Assembly (NCBI RefSeq): GCF_009674665.1 | Contig: NZ_WKJD01000016.1 | Location: 434,001 to 498,000 of the forward strand | From: Agromyces kandeliae | GTDB taxonomy: Bacteria > Actinomycetota > Actinomycetes > Actinomycetales > Microbacteriaceae | DNA length: 64,000 nt | Reading direction: 5' to 3' | Shown: positions 8,565 to 17,523 of the stretch, one piece after another | Layout: each line of letters starts with the position of its first letter | Position numbering within the stretch: position 1 is the first letter of the stretch | The notes under the pieces: generated by a model | Seen by the model: only the letters and a program-made list of their open reading frames with translations | The model's database searches: none | Told to the model about the DNA's origin: nothing | Program-made: the position numbers and the translations under genes

Positions 8565-8969
8565 ATGAGCGACACAAGCCCTGCGCCTGCGCAGCCTCCT
8601 GCAGCTGGTTGGTACCCGGAGCCCGAGACGGCCCGCATGCGATGGTGGGACGGAACGGAGTGGGGGCCCCACGCTCCGAATGAGGCTCTTCAAGAGCCTA
8701 GGAATACGCCGGCGGCAGTTGCCCGCAAGGAACGTGGCATTGCCTACCTGCTGCTCATCTTGCTCGGTGGGTTCGGCGCTCACCATTTCTACCTGCGCAA
8801 TTCCGGCGTCGCATTCACGCAATTGGCAATGTGGTTGGGCGGATGGGTCCTTATTGGACTAGGCGCCGGCTTCGGCTGGCTGTTCGTTGCAGGTATCGCC
8901 GCTTGGTTGATCGTCGACCTTTTCCAGATCCCTGCATACGTCAGAGCTGCCAACGGCGTTCTCCGCTAG
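8565..8969 (+). CDS. DUF2510 and TM2 domain membrane protein
   Basis: 134 residues. The N-terminus has the DUF2510 pattern GWYPEPETARMRWWDGTEW (about 14-32), a short actinobacterial domain thought to bind protein or cell-wall partners. Residues about 58-125 form a TM2 domain: two hydrophobic helices, with FGAHHFYL between them. TATCCT at 8553-8558 lies six bases before ATG, so the transcript is probably leaderless. Base composition is lower in GC than the preceding genes. The last 29 bases overlap the extended tail of the convergent protease frame, which supports the idea that the tail is not genuine. Confidence 0.85.
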   Translation: MSDTSPAPAQPPAAGWYPEPETARMRWWDGTEWGPHAPNEALQEPRNTPAAVARKERGIAYLLLILLGGFGAHHFYLRNSGVAFTQLAMWLGGWVLIGLGAGFGWLFVAGIAAWLIVDLFQIPAYVRAANGVLR

Positions 8970-10668
8970 TTGCCGGCGCCTTGCACGTCCGCTCTGACGG
9001 GCAGCCTGAGCTGGCCGGCGCCCGCCCTAAGCACCGAACCGCTTGAACGCCTTGTCCGCGATCCGATCCAACTGCTTCGCCGTCAGCCGCCCGTCGAGGC
9101 CGCGCGCCTCGCGCGATCGCCGCGACCAGCTCGCGCCGCCCGCGCACCGCTCGCGACCGCCAGTCGGGATCGACCGGCACCGGCCCCTTGCCCGGCACCC
9201 AGATCACGCCCGGCGCGTCGTCGATGATGCCGAACAGGATGTACACCCAGTACACGAACCGGTCGTCGATGCCCGTGAAGCGGTCGTTCCACTCGATCCG
9301 CTCGAAGATCGCCTTCAGATCGGGCATGACCCCGATGCGATCGGACGCAGGGTCAGCGCTGGGCGTGTTGAGCGAGGACGAGAGCCACGACCGCACGCTT
9401 CCCGGCGAGAACGGCTGCCCCTTCCGCGCCTTCCGCCAGCTCTGCAGCAGCACGGCGGCGCCCGTGACGATCGGGCTGGCGCCCGACGTGCCGCCGAACC
9501 CGCCGGTGTACGCCGTGGTCGAGGTGCCGGTCCATCCGTCGCCGGTGGTGTCGACGTTCTGGCCCCACGCGTAGCAGTCGACGCGGCTGCCGTGGTTCGA
9601 GAACGACAGTCGCGAGTGCGGCGCGGCGGATGACGCGGCGCCGACCAGGATCGCCCCGGAGTCGCGGAAGTCGTCGTCGCCGACCTTCAGCAGGTGGCGG
9701 CCGGAGGCATCCGTCCAGTCGTCGAGGTCGTTGCCGCCGTTGCCGGCCGCCTCGACGACCACGATGCCGGCGTCGACCGCATCGCGGATGGCGTCGAACA
9801 CCGCCTGCTCGACCTCGACCGGAAGGTACGACGTCGACGACCCGGCCGCGGTGGTCTGCGCCTCGAGCAGCAGCACGTCGCCCGGCGACATCGCGTCGGC
9901 CGCCGAGATGATGGCCGCCGCGGTGCTGTAGCTCGTCGACGTGCGGTACTGCGACACGACCCGAGCGGATGCCCCCGGCGCGACGCCCACCCCGCCCCTC
10001 GTGTTGTCGACCGAGACGACCTCGCCGAGCACCGCCGTGCCGTGCCCGTGGTACGCCTGGCTCACGCCCGAGATGATCGTGATGCCGGCCGCCGCGAGGT
10101 CCTCGTGGTTCAGCGTCCACCCCTGCTCGAGGTCGACGAACCCGATGCCCGCGCCATCCGTCGCACCCCACGCCCACCGCGCGTCGATGCCGTCGGGCGT
10201 GGCATCCAGGTACCCCTGGTTCCCGCTGCGCGGGTCGTCGCCCGCGTTCACCGGCGGTGGCGTCGGCCCGCCCTCGACGTAGGCGGTCTCGACGTCGTCG
10301 CGCGCGTCGAGTTCCTTGGCGAGCTCGGCAGCGGATGCCTCGTCCCGCACCGTGATCGCCGCATACCCGTCGAACCGGGCCCGCCGCCCCCGCCCGAGCC
10401 GCTCGCGCTCGTCGCGCCCGACCATCGGCTCGAGGTACGCCTCCCCGGCCATCCGCCGCTGGTACTCCGCGAGCACATCCCCGAGGACCGCGACCGCATC
10501 GATCAGCTCGCGCCCGACGTCGTCCTCCTGCTCCCCCGCCCGCCGCTCACCCGGACGCTCCTTCAGCGCCCGCTCGCGCCGCGCCGCATCGGTGACCTTC
10601 ACGACCACGCGTCGTCGCACCTCCGGCGCCTCGGCCGGGTCGAGCTCCTTGCCGTCGATCATGCCCAT
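8941..10668 (-). CDS. Subtilisin-like (S8) serine protease with apparent 3' frameshift
   Basis: 575 residues as read from ATG 10668, preceded by GGAGGGGAG. The catalytic triad is visible: Asp in GFVDLEQG, His in YHGHGTAVLG and Ser in GGTSGASPI. There is no signal peptide, so it may be intracellular or exported in another way; the first 130 residues are charged and could be a prodomain. Near 9106-9114 the frame seems to slip. The current frame reads a Pro/Arg-rich, unconvincing tail to 8941. The neighbouring frame instead gives a natural-looking end (LTAKQLDRIADKAF, then KRFGA) with a TAG stop at 9027-9029. A one-base deletion, two-base insertion or sequencing error would explain this. Confidence 0.8.
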   Translation of the reverse strand: MGMIDGKELDPAEAPEVRRRVVVKVTDAARRERALKERPGERRAGEQEDDVGRELIDAVAVLGDVLAEYQRRMAGEAYLEPMVGRDERERLGRGRRARFDGYAAITVRDEASAAELAKELDARDDVETAYVEGGPTPPPVNAGDDPRSGNQGYLDATPDGIDARWAWGATDGAGIGFVDLEQGWTLNHEDLAAAGITIISGVSQAYHGHGTAVLGEVVSVDNTRGGVGVAPGASARVVSQYRTSTSYSTAAAIISAADAMSPGDVLLLEAQTTAAGSSTSYLPVEVEQAVFDAIRDAVDAGIVVVEAAGNGGNDLDDWTDASGRHLLKVGDDDFRDSGAILVGAASSAAPHSRLSFSNHGSRVDCYAWGQNVDTTGDGWTGTSTTAYTGGFGGTSGASPIVTGAAVLLQSWRKARKGQPFSPGSVRSWLSSSLNTPSADPASDRIGVMPDLKAIFERIEWNDRFTGIDDRFVYWVYILFGIIDDAPGVIWVPGKGPVPVDPDWRSRAVRGRRELVAAIARGARPRRAADGEAVGSDRGQGVQAVRCLGRAPASSGCPSERTCKAPATSGERRWQL

Positions 10669-10813
10669 GATCCGCTCCCCTCCGTTCGGGATGGCGGTCG
10701 TGCGCGCGCGTGCGCTGGGCGCCGCGCGCGGGCGGCCGGCCGGGTTCGATGGTTACGTGAGGATCATGCTCCTTGGTGGGGGCGGATGCATCGGGGTGGG
10801 CCCGGACGCTAAT

Positions 10814-10846
10814 GCGGCCGAGGCACCCAGAGGACGCCTCGGCCGC
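10814..10846. terminator. Hairpin downstream of the 11007-11870 gene
   Basis: GCGGCCGAGGC at 10814-10824 pairs perfectly with GCCTCGGCCGC at 10836-10846 around an 11-base loop. It lies between two minus-strand genes (protease start at 10668, stop of the next gene at 11007) and would end transcripts of the upstream gene. In the 338-bp gap 10669-11006 I see nothing else except an AT-richer stretch near 10965-11000. Confidence 0.55.
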
Positions 10847-11006
10847 GGAGAAGGCTGTCGACCTCCCCCGGCTGCTTCTACAGACGTGTTTCCCCTGAGA
10901 GAGGAGCGATTCTGGTCGGGATCCCACGTGTCGCGCCAGACTAACGAGCCGACGGCGATGCGCGGCTGGCACTACTTCGTATGCCTAGTGGAACGAGTCG
11001 GCCTGG

Positions 11007-11870
11007 TCAGCGCAGGTACTGACCGTAACCTGGAAACCATCGAACCCAGATAGAGCGGGGCCTTCCGTGGGCCTCACCGGGCGGGCGTGCAGCAGGATTC
11101 GGCGAAAGGTCCTCACGATCATCGGGTGCCTCCCCTCGTGGGCGTGTGAAGAACTCAGCGAAATTGGCGTCGGCTTCAGCTCGCTCCTGCGGTGTCGCAT
11201 TCTCGTACCACTGTTCTGCTTCGAGTTCGGAACGCTCGACTTCGTGGCTTTCCCATGCGCTGTACTCCGCGGCTTCGCGTTGGAGGTTACTTAGGAGTCG
11301 AGTTCGTCGCGTCCGGTGGTCGTCATGACGCAAATATGCAGCCATCGTTTCTGCCCCCTCAGCTGCGAGCTGGCCGGCCAGGCGGCGCAGCGAACGCTCA
11401 GGCGCGCCGTGCCATGCACTCTCCCAAGAGTGATCCCGAGCATCGTTCAGAAACTCTACGATCTGGACGACTTGGGATCGCACCTCTGCGACTGGGATCA
11501 GATCTGCTTGAGATCGCATTCCGATTCTCGTGTCGTAAGTCCAGATCTCCTTCCACAAGGGAGCCCACGGTTCCTGCCCGACCATGTGAAGGATCGTCTG
11601 CGGACTAGTGTCGACGGCCGCAACTAGCTTGACGAACTTCTCGTGAAGGTCCTGCATGTCCTTCTCGACAGCCACACGCCTTGCGTGCATCAGCTGATTC
11701 TCGCGTGCGACGCTGTCTCGCTCCGCCTGATCACGACTGGCGTTCGCTTGCGCGCGAAGCGTGAAGATCCCACCGAGCACGGCACCGATAAACGCGGCTA
11801 ATGCAGTGCGTACCCACTCCCAAGCGATGGCATCCTGCATCCACGCGAGGAACCAGGGGAAGTCAGGCAC
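11007..11870 (-). CDS. Hypothetical membrane-anchored protein
   Basis: 287 residues from GTG 11870. One hydrophobic helix near the N-terminus (about residues 21-39, ALAAFIGAVLGGIF) is followed by a long charged, probably coiled-coil segment (about 40-85), a mixed middle part with several Trp residues (about 100-180) and a Pro/Arg-rich tail. I recognise no domain. The start has no ribosome binding site but TAGGGT lies six bases upstream (11877-11882 on the minus strand), indicating leaderless transcription. GC content is lower than in the flanking core genes, and the gene borders the restriction-modification island, so it may belong to acquired DNA. Confidence 0.7.
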   Translation of the reverse strand: MPDFPWFLAWMQDAIAWEWVRTALAAFIGAVLGGIFTLRAQANASRDQAERDSVARENQLMHARRVAVEKDMQDLHEKFVKLVAAVDTSPQTILHMVGQEPWAPLWKEIWTYDTRIGMRSQADLIPVAEVRSQVVQIVEFLNDARDHSWESAWHGAPERSLRRLAGQLAAEGAETMAAYLRHDDHRTRRTRLLSNLQREAAEYSAWESHEVERSELEAEQWYENATPQERAEADANFAEFFTRPRGEAPDDREDLSPNPAARPPGEAHGRPRSIWVRWFPGYGQYLR

Positions 11871-12018
11871 GCATCGACCCTACCGACCGACCAAGACCCG
11901 GCGCGATCGAGCGTCGACGGACAACCGATCCAGCGGCGGGTGTCACCTGTGCCAGCCCGGTGCGCCCATCAACGATGTCGGTGGGCCCTGGGTATGGTCT
12001 CTGTAGGAAGGGTAGAAG

Positions 12019-12987
12019 TTGACTACTGCACTGACATCGATCGAGATCTGCGCGGGCGCGGGCGGCCAAGCTCTGGGCCTCGAGCAAGCAGGCTTCGAGC
12101 ATCTGGCAACTGTCGAGATCGACAAGCATGCGTGCGCGACGCTACGCGACAATCGTCCGGGTTGGAACGTGATCGAGGGCGACGTCGTCGGCTGGATCAA
12201 GTCACACGCTTCAGCGTACGCCGGGGTCGATCTAGTCGCTGGCGGCGTGCCCTGCCCGCCCTTCTCCAAGGCGGGGAAGCAGCTAGGGGCTGCGGACGAG
12301 CGCGATCTATTCCCCGCCATGATCGAGCTCGTTCGCGTTACTCGACCCCGCGCGGTGATGATCGAGAATGTTCGCGGTTTGCTCGATCCCGTCTTCGAGG
12401 ACTACCGCAATGGCGTAACCCGCAGGTTGCGGCGGCTTGGCTACAGGACGCAGTGGCGGCTCCTGCAAGCGTCAGACTACGGAGTTGCCCAGTTGCGTCC
12501 TCGTGTCATCGCGGTCGGACTGCGCGATGACGTCGACGCCTCTTTCGAATTCCCGGAGCCGCGTCCTGATGCTGCGCCGACCGTGGGGAAGCTGCTTCTG
12601 GATCTTATGGCAGAGAACGGCTGGGAGGGCGCGACCGCCTGGGCGAACCGAGCTGACAGGATCGCACCGACCCTTGTAGGCGGTTCAAAGAAGCACGGCG
12701 GGCCGGATCTCGGACCGACTCGAGCACGACGCGCGTGGGCTGAACTCGGTGTCAACGGTTCGACGATTGCCGAGGCTGCACCCGAACCCGGTTTCGTGGG
12801 AGACCCGCGGCTGACGGTCCGTATGGCAGCACGGGTGCAGGGATTTCCGGACTCTTGGAGGTTCAGTGGCGCGAAGACGAATGCCTATCGTCAAGTAGGC
12901 AACGCCTTCCCCCCGCCTGTAGCGAGAGCTGTCGGATCGCAGATCGCTGCCGCGCTGAATGCAGGCAAGGCTTCTGCCGCCGCATGA
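12019..12987 (+). CDS. DNA (cytosine-5) methyltransferase of a type II restriction-modification system
   Basis: 322 residues from TTG 12019, which follows GGAAGGG by a suitable distance. Motif I (EICAGAGGQALGL, 9-21) binds SAM; motif IV has Pro78-Cys79 in GGVPCPPFSKAGK with the catalytic Cys; motif VI is ENVRG (116-120); motif VIII is QLRPRV; motif X is RQVGNAFPPPVA. The protein is therefore a complete C5 methylase that protects DNA from the restriction enzyme encoded next (four-base ATGA overlap). The target-recognition region between VIII and X is short. If specificity matches the NgoMIV-like partner, a CCGG-containing site such as GCCGGC is likely, but this is inference. Confidence 0.95.
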   Translation: MTTALTSIEICAGAGGQALGLEQAGFEHLATVEIDKHACATLRDNRPGWNVIEGDVVGWIKSHASAYAGVDLVAGGVPCPPFSKAGKQLGAADERDLFPAMIELVRVTRPRAVMIENVRGLLDPVFEDYRNGVTRRLRRLGYRTQWRLLQASDYGVAQLRPRVIAVGLRDDVDASFEFPEPRPDAAPTVGKLLLDLMAENGWEGATAWANRADRIAPTLVGGSKKHGGPDLGPTRARRAWAELGVNGSTIAEAAPEPGFVGDPRLTVRMAARVQGFPDSWRFSGAKTNAYRQVGNAFPPPVARAVGSQIAAALNAGKASAAA

Positions 12988-13877
12988 GCGCCATCGTTAC
13001 GGATGAGCGGCACGCATTTCATCAGCAGCTCATAGCAAGCAGTACGCTCGTGATTACCGAAGTTCAGCCCAAGGACAAGAAGAAGCAGCCGTTCGACTGT
13101 GCCTCAAACTCCGATTCTGGCCAGAAATTCTCGGTAGACGTCGGGCTCGACATAGCGAAGCAGCTGGGCGCATCGCGGGCCAAGAAGCGGCTCGACGGGC
13201 AGGTCGCTGGCAAGCGCTTCGAAGCTGCGGTCCAGTCGTTTCTAAGCGCCACGTTTCTTCATCTCGGAGCCCTTAGACCGGGCACGTGGGAGATTGAGAA
13301 TGTGGGTGGCTCTCGCGGCGTCTACCACCTTGCCAGGTACGAGCCCTATCGGCACCTAGACGATCTGGCGCAGGCCATCGAGATGAGCCCCACGCTCGCA
13401 AGCGTGCTCGGAAACTCTTACGATATTTCGCCCGACGTCATCGTCATTCGGAAGCCAGAATCGGACTCGCACATCAACAACCAAACGTCTGTGGTAGATG
13501 GCTCGACCGCTAGACTCTCGCCCATTCGGCAAGCGAACCAGACTCACGGGATCGTTCACGCGGTCGTCTCATGCAAGTGGACCCTGCGAAGCGACAGAGC
13601 TCAGAACGCGCGAAGTGAGGCACTGAACATCATCCGCAACCGCAAGGGCCGGACTCCTCACATCGCCGTGGTGACGGGCGAGCCGTCGTCTACACGACTG
13701 GCTTCTCTCGCGCTCGGGACAGGTGATGTCGACACGGTGTACCATTTCGCGCTTCCGGAACTGACGGCCGCAACGAAGCGCTCCGGAAATAGTGAAGCGC
13801 AGCAGATGCTCCAGACCCTCGTCGATGGTAGGCGGCTACGGGATATCTCGGATCTACCGCTCGACCTCGCGATCTGA
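12984..13877 (+). CDS. Type II restriction endonuclease, NgoMIV/Cfr10I family
   Basis: 297 residues. The catalytic pattern of this family, PD-X46-56-K-X13-E, is present exactly: Pro150-Asp151, 46 residues, Lys198 (in VVSCKWT), 13 residues, Glu212. In NgoMIV the corresponding residues bind two magnesium ions, and the enzyme is a tetramer that cuts two sites together, recognising GCCGGC; relatives Cfr10I and Bse634I cut RCCGGY. A CCGG core is therefore the best guess for the site. The gene starts inside the methylase stop codon and ends in TGATG with the HNH gene, so the cluster is one operon. GC content is below the window average, in line with horizontal transfer. Confidence 0.9.
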   Translation: MSAIVTDERHAFHQQLIASSTLVITEVQPKDKKKQPFDCASNSDSGQKFSVDVGLDIAKQLGASRAKKRLDGQVAGKRFEAAVQSFLSATFLHLGALRPGTWEIENVGGSRGVYHLARYEPYRHLDDLAQAIEMSPTLASVLGNSYDISPDVIVIRKPESDSHINNQTSVVDGSTARLSPIRQANQTHGIVHAVVSCKWTLRSDRAQNARSEALNIIRNRKGRTPHIAVVTGEPSSTRLASLALGTGDVDTVYHFALPELTAATKRSGNSEAQQMLQTLVDGRRLRDISDLPLDLAI

Positions 13878-14596
13878 TGGTTCGCTGGCACCGGGACGAA
13901 GTGATCCTTGCGGGAGATCTGGTCGTAAAGAACGGCTGGAACGCCATCCGCGCCACGTCTCGCGAGGCCCGAGACTTGTCTAGTTTGCTCAGACGAGCCC
14001 AACTCCACCCTGGTGAAACTCTGCCGAAGAACTTCAGAAGCCCCTCGAGTATCCAGCGCAAGACCTACGACCTCCTTACGGCGGATGAGGCCTATCGGGG
14101 TAAGCCGACCCGATTCGGGCCGCATGACCGTGAGGTCGTGCGCGCCTTCCGGGAGAAACCCGAAGAAATGGGACATCGAGCCGATGCGATTCGCGCCGCG
14201 CTTGTATCTGGCGAGGCCCTTGTGAATCCCGACGCTCAACCTGACATCGACGATGAGGCAACCGCGTGGGAGGGCGGGATCCTCGAGTTTGTGGCCCGGC
14301 GGCGTGAGCGGAACTCGACAATTCGCCGGAAGAAGATCGAGTCGGTGCTCGCACACGGAGGGTCTCTGAGTTGCGAGGCCTGTGGATTCGAGTTTTCTAC
14401 AGCGTACGGTCCACGCGGGGAAGGCTACATCGAAGTGCATCATGTCTCCCCACTTCACGTGACTGGGGAGACGGAGACGTCACTTGAGTCCCTCGCGCTC
14501 GTATGCTCAAACTGTCATCGTATGTGTCATCGCGGCGAATGGATCACACCCGCCGACGTCGCCGCACTCTTGCGCGCAGCGAGTCAGCGTCGGTAG
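13877..14596 (+). CDS. HNH endonuclease, probable accessory nuclease of the RM operon
   Basis: 239 residues, starting at the ATG that overlaps the restriction gene stop by one base. The C-terminal third is a zinc-ribbon HNH domain: CEACGF, then YIEVHHVSPL with the catalytic His pair, then CSNCHRMCHR. The N-terminal 130 residues are unassigned; residues about 75-145 look helical and charged. HNH proteins of this McrA-like form are frequent beside C5 methylase systems, where they could act on modified or mismatched DNA, but the role here is not established. Confidence 0.85.
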   Translation: MVRWHRDEVILAGDLVVKNGWNAIRATSREARDLSSLLRRAQLHPGETLPKNFRSPSSIQRKTYDLLTADEAYRGKPTRFGPHDREVVRAFREKPEEMGHRADAIRAALVSGEALVNPDAQPDIDDEATAWEGGILEFVARRRERNSTIRRKKIESVLAHGGSLSCEACGFEFSTAYGPRGEGYIEVHHVSPLHVTGETETSLESLALVCSNCHRMCHRGEWITPADVAALLRAASQRR

Positions 14597-14633
14597 ATGG
14601 GCGCAACCGCGTTCCCTCTGGAATCATCGGAAC

Positions 14634-15065
14634 GTGGAGTCATTGGGGACTGACGAGCGAGTCCGGCGATCGATGGTAGCGAACCGCTCGCGGGATACGT
14701 CACCCGAGAAGGCGGTGCGGTCACTCCTCCATGCACGTGGTCTCCGATACCGCGTTCACACCCGCCCAGTGGTGGCGTTGCCTCGTACTGCCGACATCGT
14801 CTTCACTCGCCGAAGGATCGCTGTGTTCATCGACGGTTGTTTCTGGCACGTGTGCCCAGAGCACGGGCACATTCCGCACTCGAACGTTGAGTACTGGGAA
14901 CCGAAGTTGCGGGGGAACCAGTTACGCGATCGTGAGACTGATGACGCACTCCGGGACGCGGGATGGTCCGTGCTGCGGTTCTGGGAACACGAGTCGCCCG
15001 ACGCGGTGGCTGACGCAATCGAACGCACAGTTCGCCTGGAGCCATCCAACCCAACCACAACCTGA
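14634..15065 (+). CDS. vsr: Very short patch repair endonuclease (Vsr)
   Basis: About 143 residues. Vsr nicks DNA next to T:G mismatches that arise when 5-methylcytosine deaminates, so it protects the sites methylated by the neighbouring C5 methylase. The fold is clear: RSRDTSPEKAVRSLLHARG, RTADIVFTRRRIAVFIDGCF, a zinc and catalytic segment FWHVCPEHGHIP, and RDRETDDALRDAGWSVLRFW. The start is uncertain: GTG 14634 and TTG 14643 would both keep the conserved N-terminal RSM(V)ANRSRDT segment, while ATG 14673 would cut into it. The ribosome binding site is weak, so translation may be coupled to the HNH gene, which ends 37 bp earlier. Confidence 0.9.
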   Translation: MESLGTDERVRRSMVANRSRDTSPEKAVRSLLHARGLRYRVHTRPVVALPRTADIVFTRRRIAVFIDGCFWHVCPEHGHIPHSNVEYWEPKLRGNQLRDRETDDALRDAGWSVLRFWEHESPDAVADAIERTVRLEPSNPTTT

Positions 15066-15172
15066 GCGTCCCCATAGCGTGCACAGCCCGCCTGGTGGAG
15101 CAGCGGCCTACATGCCGAACGCTACAGCTCTGGTCGATGGGATCGGTGCCTCAGCGCTCGTCGCTGCAGCGC

Positions 15173-16960
15173 CTACTCCGAGCCCGTTTGAACCGATGGA
15201 TCCATCCATCTCGTCACTGCCCAATCCGCCATTTCTTTGCCGCGGGCCACAATCGTCTCGGCGTTCCAGTCTTCATTGGCCTCACCTAGCATGCGAGCGC
15301 TCTTAAAGACTGAGTCGCGCGAGTACACAGGGCGCTTGGAAGCGTATGCCGAATTGCTTAGTTCCGCATTCATTTCGGAGGTCAGCGGAAGCAGGTTGCC
15401 AAGGACGTCCTTCAGCTGGTTGTGATCATCGCGGGAGACGGACGGCCACTGCTTCGGAGACCAGGCGTCCGGTAGCACGTGCTCGACCCAAGGCTGAGAT
15501 TGGACGTGGTCACCCCCAAGCCCGCGGTCGTACTCGATAAGAAAGTACTTGCACACTGCAGACCGGTACATCGGCGTAGCCTGAACTCCTGCCCTAACGT
15601 CAGAATCAGTCGGCCATTTCACCGTCTTATGTTTCTTCATCGCGGTCATGACCGACTCAGCGTTCGGGTGGTTCCCGCTCTCCACCCAGAGACGCTTGAA
15701 CACTGCGTGAAGGCCGGTCGGCTCAATGCTTGACAATGCACGTCGAACCAGGAATGCTTCCACCAGCGTCAATATATCGAGTGCTACATGATCGACTAGT
15801 TTCTCCATTCGGATTGCGCGCGAAACGGACATAAGGAACGGATAGGACGAGGACGGAGCACCAGACGCAGCCAGGCGCCCGAATGCGGCGAAGACATCCT
15901 TTCCATGCTTCGCGACGTTCTTCCCCGTGACTATGGTCATGAAGTCTGGTTGGTACTCAGAAAGCTCGGAGATTACCTCTCTCGGCGTAAAGCCCTTCCA
16001 CTTCTCGCTCAACCGCGTGTAGACGTCAGATTTTGTGATATTCGGATCATGCACGAGTCCAAACGGAAAGAAGTACGAGTCGAAATAGTTTACATCCTTG
16101 CCGAGGCGGTCCGCGATGAATCGCTGATAGAATGGTTGCCAAAGTTCGGCATTGACGCGCTCCATCTCATCTGCATCCTCGGCGGGCCCCCGCGCGAAGA
16201 TGTCGTTTCGCACCAGATCTCCGATAGTCATCGGTTCCTGTCGCGAGTTGAGACTATTGAATATTTTCGGACCGTTCGTCGGGTCCTGAATCTCAATCTG
16301 GACTACGGTCATTCGCTCAAGCAGCCCATTGATAGCCTCACCAACACGAGCGACGCCGCCCTGATCAAATTGCTCGTTCATGAATCTCTTCGCCGCATTG
16401 TAGTTGTTGCGAAGCACACTTCGCGAAGGGCCCGTGCCGCTAACAGACAGTCGCTTGAACGCGAAGGCGCCAAGGTGCTTTGCAAACGACCGGGTATCGA
16501 GTAGATCATCTATAATCGCGTTGAGCTGTCGGCGGTCCTCATGACTCGGATGCAGGGCCAAGTTTGAACGCTGTTTCGTGTTGAGCTGGATCGTCAGAAA
16601 CTTGGCGAAGAAGCTTTGGGCATCTTCCAGTGCGTCGTTCTCCAGCATTACCTTCACGGCCGCACACACGTATAGGTATACGGTCGTCAGCCGCTGCTGT
16701 CCATCGATGACTTCAGAAACGGAAACGTCGGCTGAATTGCTGCGCGGCAACCCGTGCGTGATAATCGCGCCAAGGAAGTGGATATCATTAGGAACATCGA
16801 TGAGAGCCTTGATATCTTCGTTGAGTTCCTTGATCTTATCCGGAGACCACTTGTAGGGTCTCTGAAAGAACGGGATTGAGAATATGGTTCCACTCCCGAG
16901 AAGGCGCGCGAGGGGCAATTCGTCCGAGCTGTTGGTGAGCATCGACTTTGCCGGAGTCAT
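15173..16960 (-). CDS. DUF262/DUF1524 protein, GmrSD-like restriction factor
   Basis: 595 residues from ATG 16960, chosen because GAGGGAAG lies eight bases upstream; the frame stays open further upstream but without family-like sequence. The N-terminus carries DUF262 hallmarks IPFFQRPYKWSPDKI (29-43) and VIDGQQRLTTVYL (84-96), a ParB-like nucleotide-hydrolysing module. The C-terminus has the DUF1524 HNH-like segment QPWVEHVLPDAW (about 500), followed by a helical end. GmrSD cuts glucosylated hydroxymethylcytosine DNA, and the related SspE restricts phage in phosphorothioation systems. Here it lies convergent to the RM operon, so it is probably an anti-phage nuclease. It has an AT-rich codon pattern compared with neighbours. 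Confidence 0.85.
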   Translation of the reverse strand: MTPAKSMLTNSSDELPLARLLGSGTIFSIPFFQRPYKWSPDKIKELNEDIKALIDVPNDIHFLGAIITHGLPRSNSADVSVSEVIDGQQRLTTVYLYVCAAVKVMLENDALEDAQSFFAKFLTIQLNTKQRSNLALHPSHEDRRQLNAIIDDLLDTRSFAKHLGAFAFKRLSVSGTGPSRSVLRNNYNAAKRFMNEQFDQGGVARVGEAINGLLERMTVVQIEIQDPTNGPKIFNSLNSRQEPMTIGDLVRNDIFARGPAEDADEMERVNAELWQPFYQRFIADRLGKDVNYFDSYFFPFGLVHDPNITKSDVYTRLSEKWKGFTPREVISELSEYQPDFMTIVTGKNVAKHGKDVFAAFGRLAASGAPSSSYPFLMSVSRAIRMEKLVDHVALDILTLVEAFLVRRALSSIEPTGLHAVFKRLWVESGNHPNAESVMTAMKKHKTVKWPTDSDVRAGVQATPMYRSAVCKYFLIEYDRGLGGDHVQSQPWVEHVLPDAWSPKQWPSVSRDDHNQLKDVLGNLLPLTSEMNAELSNSAYASKRPVYSRDSVFKSARMLGEANEDWNAETIVARGKEMADWAVTRWMDPSVQTGSE

Positions 16961-17523
16961 CGGTAATTCTTCCCTCAATTCAATACGAATGGTGTGTTGG
17001 ACTGCAACGGAATTGCGCGCCCCCACCTGCATCTCACTGCACGCCTTCAACACCAACATACGCCGGAAGGCGGGTGATTGAATTAACCAGGCCGATCTGG
17101 GCAGGCCGAGCTCGGCCGCCATCGCCACTACTGGCGCATCCAGATCGACCTCGAGCGCCCATGAAGCCCTGCGCACGCTCGAGCCACCCGTCGGAGCCTC
17201 GACGTCGCGCCTCCTGCCGTTCGCGACTGTTGCCGCCCGTCCCACTGCGATAGCGATCGAGGATCAAGCCAGCAGGCCAGGTGATCCACGCTGTGTTCGG
17301 GAGACAGATCGGTCCGGTACAGTCCGCGACCATACCTGCACGTCGGCTGTCGCTCGGGGTCGGGCGGGCGTGGGTGCATCGAGTCGGCACTCACGCGGGA
17401 GAACCTCATCCAGGAGCCAACCCTGGGAGACGGGGCCGCCAGAGTGGTCCGCCATCCGACCTAGAGGCAGCCGTCGTGAGGCACACGCCCGCTGATGTCG
17501 GACCCTCCAGCTAGAAAGGATCT
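16961..17523. other. 563-bp region without a convincing gene
   Basis: This stretch lies between the divergent DUF262 gene and the membrane-protein/exonuclease operon. The minus-strand frame of the DUF262 gene stays open up to 17245, but the upstream 95 codons lack family resemblance and a ribosome binding site better fits ATG 16960. I see no tRNA, transposase or clear repeat. It probably holds the two outward promoters; a remnant of an older insertion cannot be excluded. Confidence 0.4.

Noticed and set aside
16961..17245. N-terminal extension of the DUF262 protein
   Set aside because: The extra 95 codons show no family similarity, and a good ribosome binding site precedes ATG 16960.
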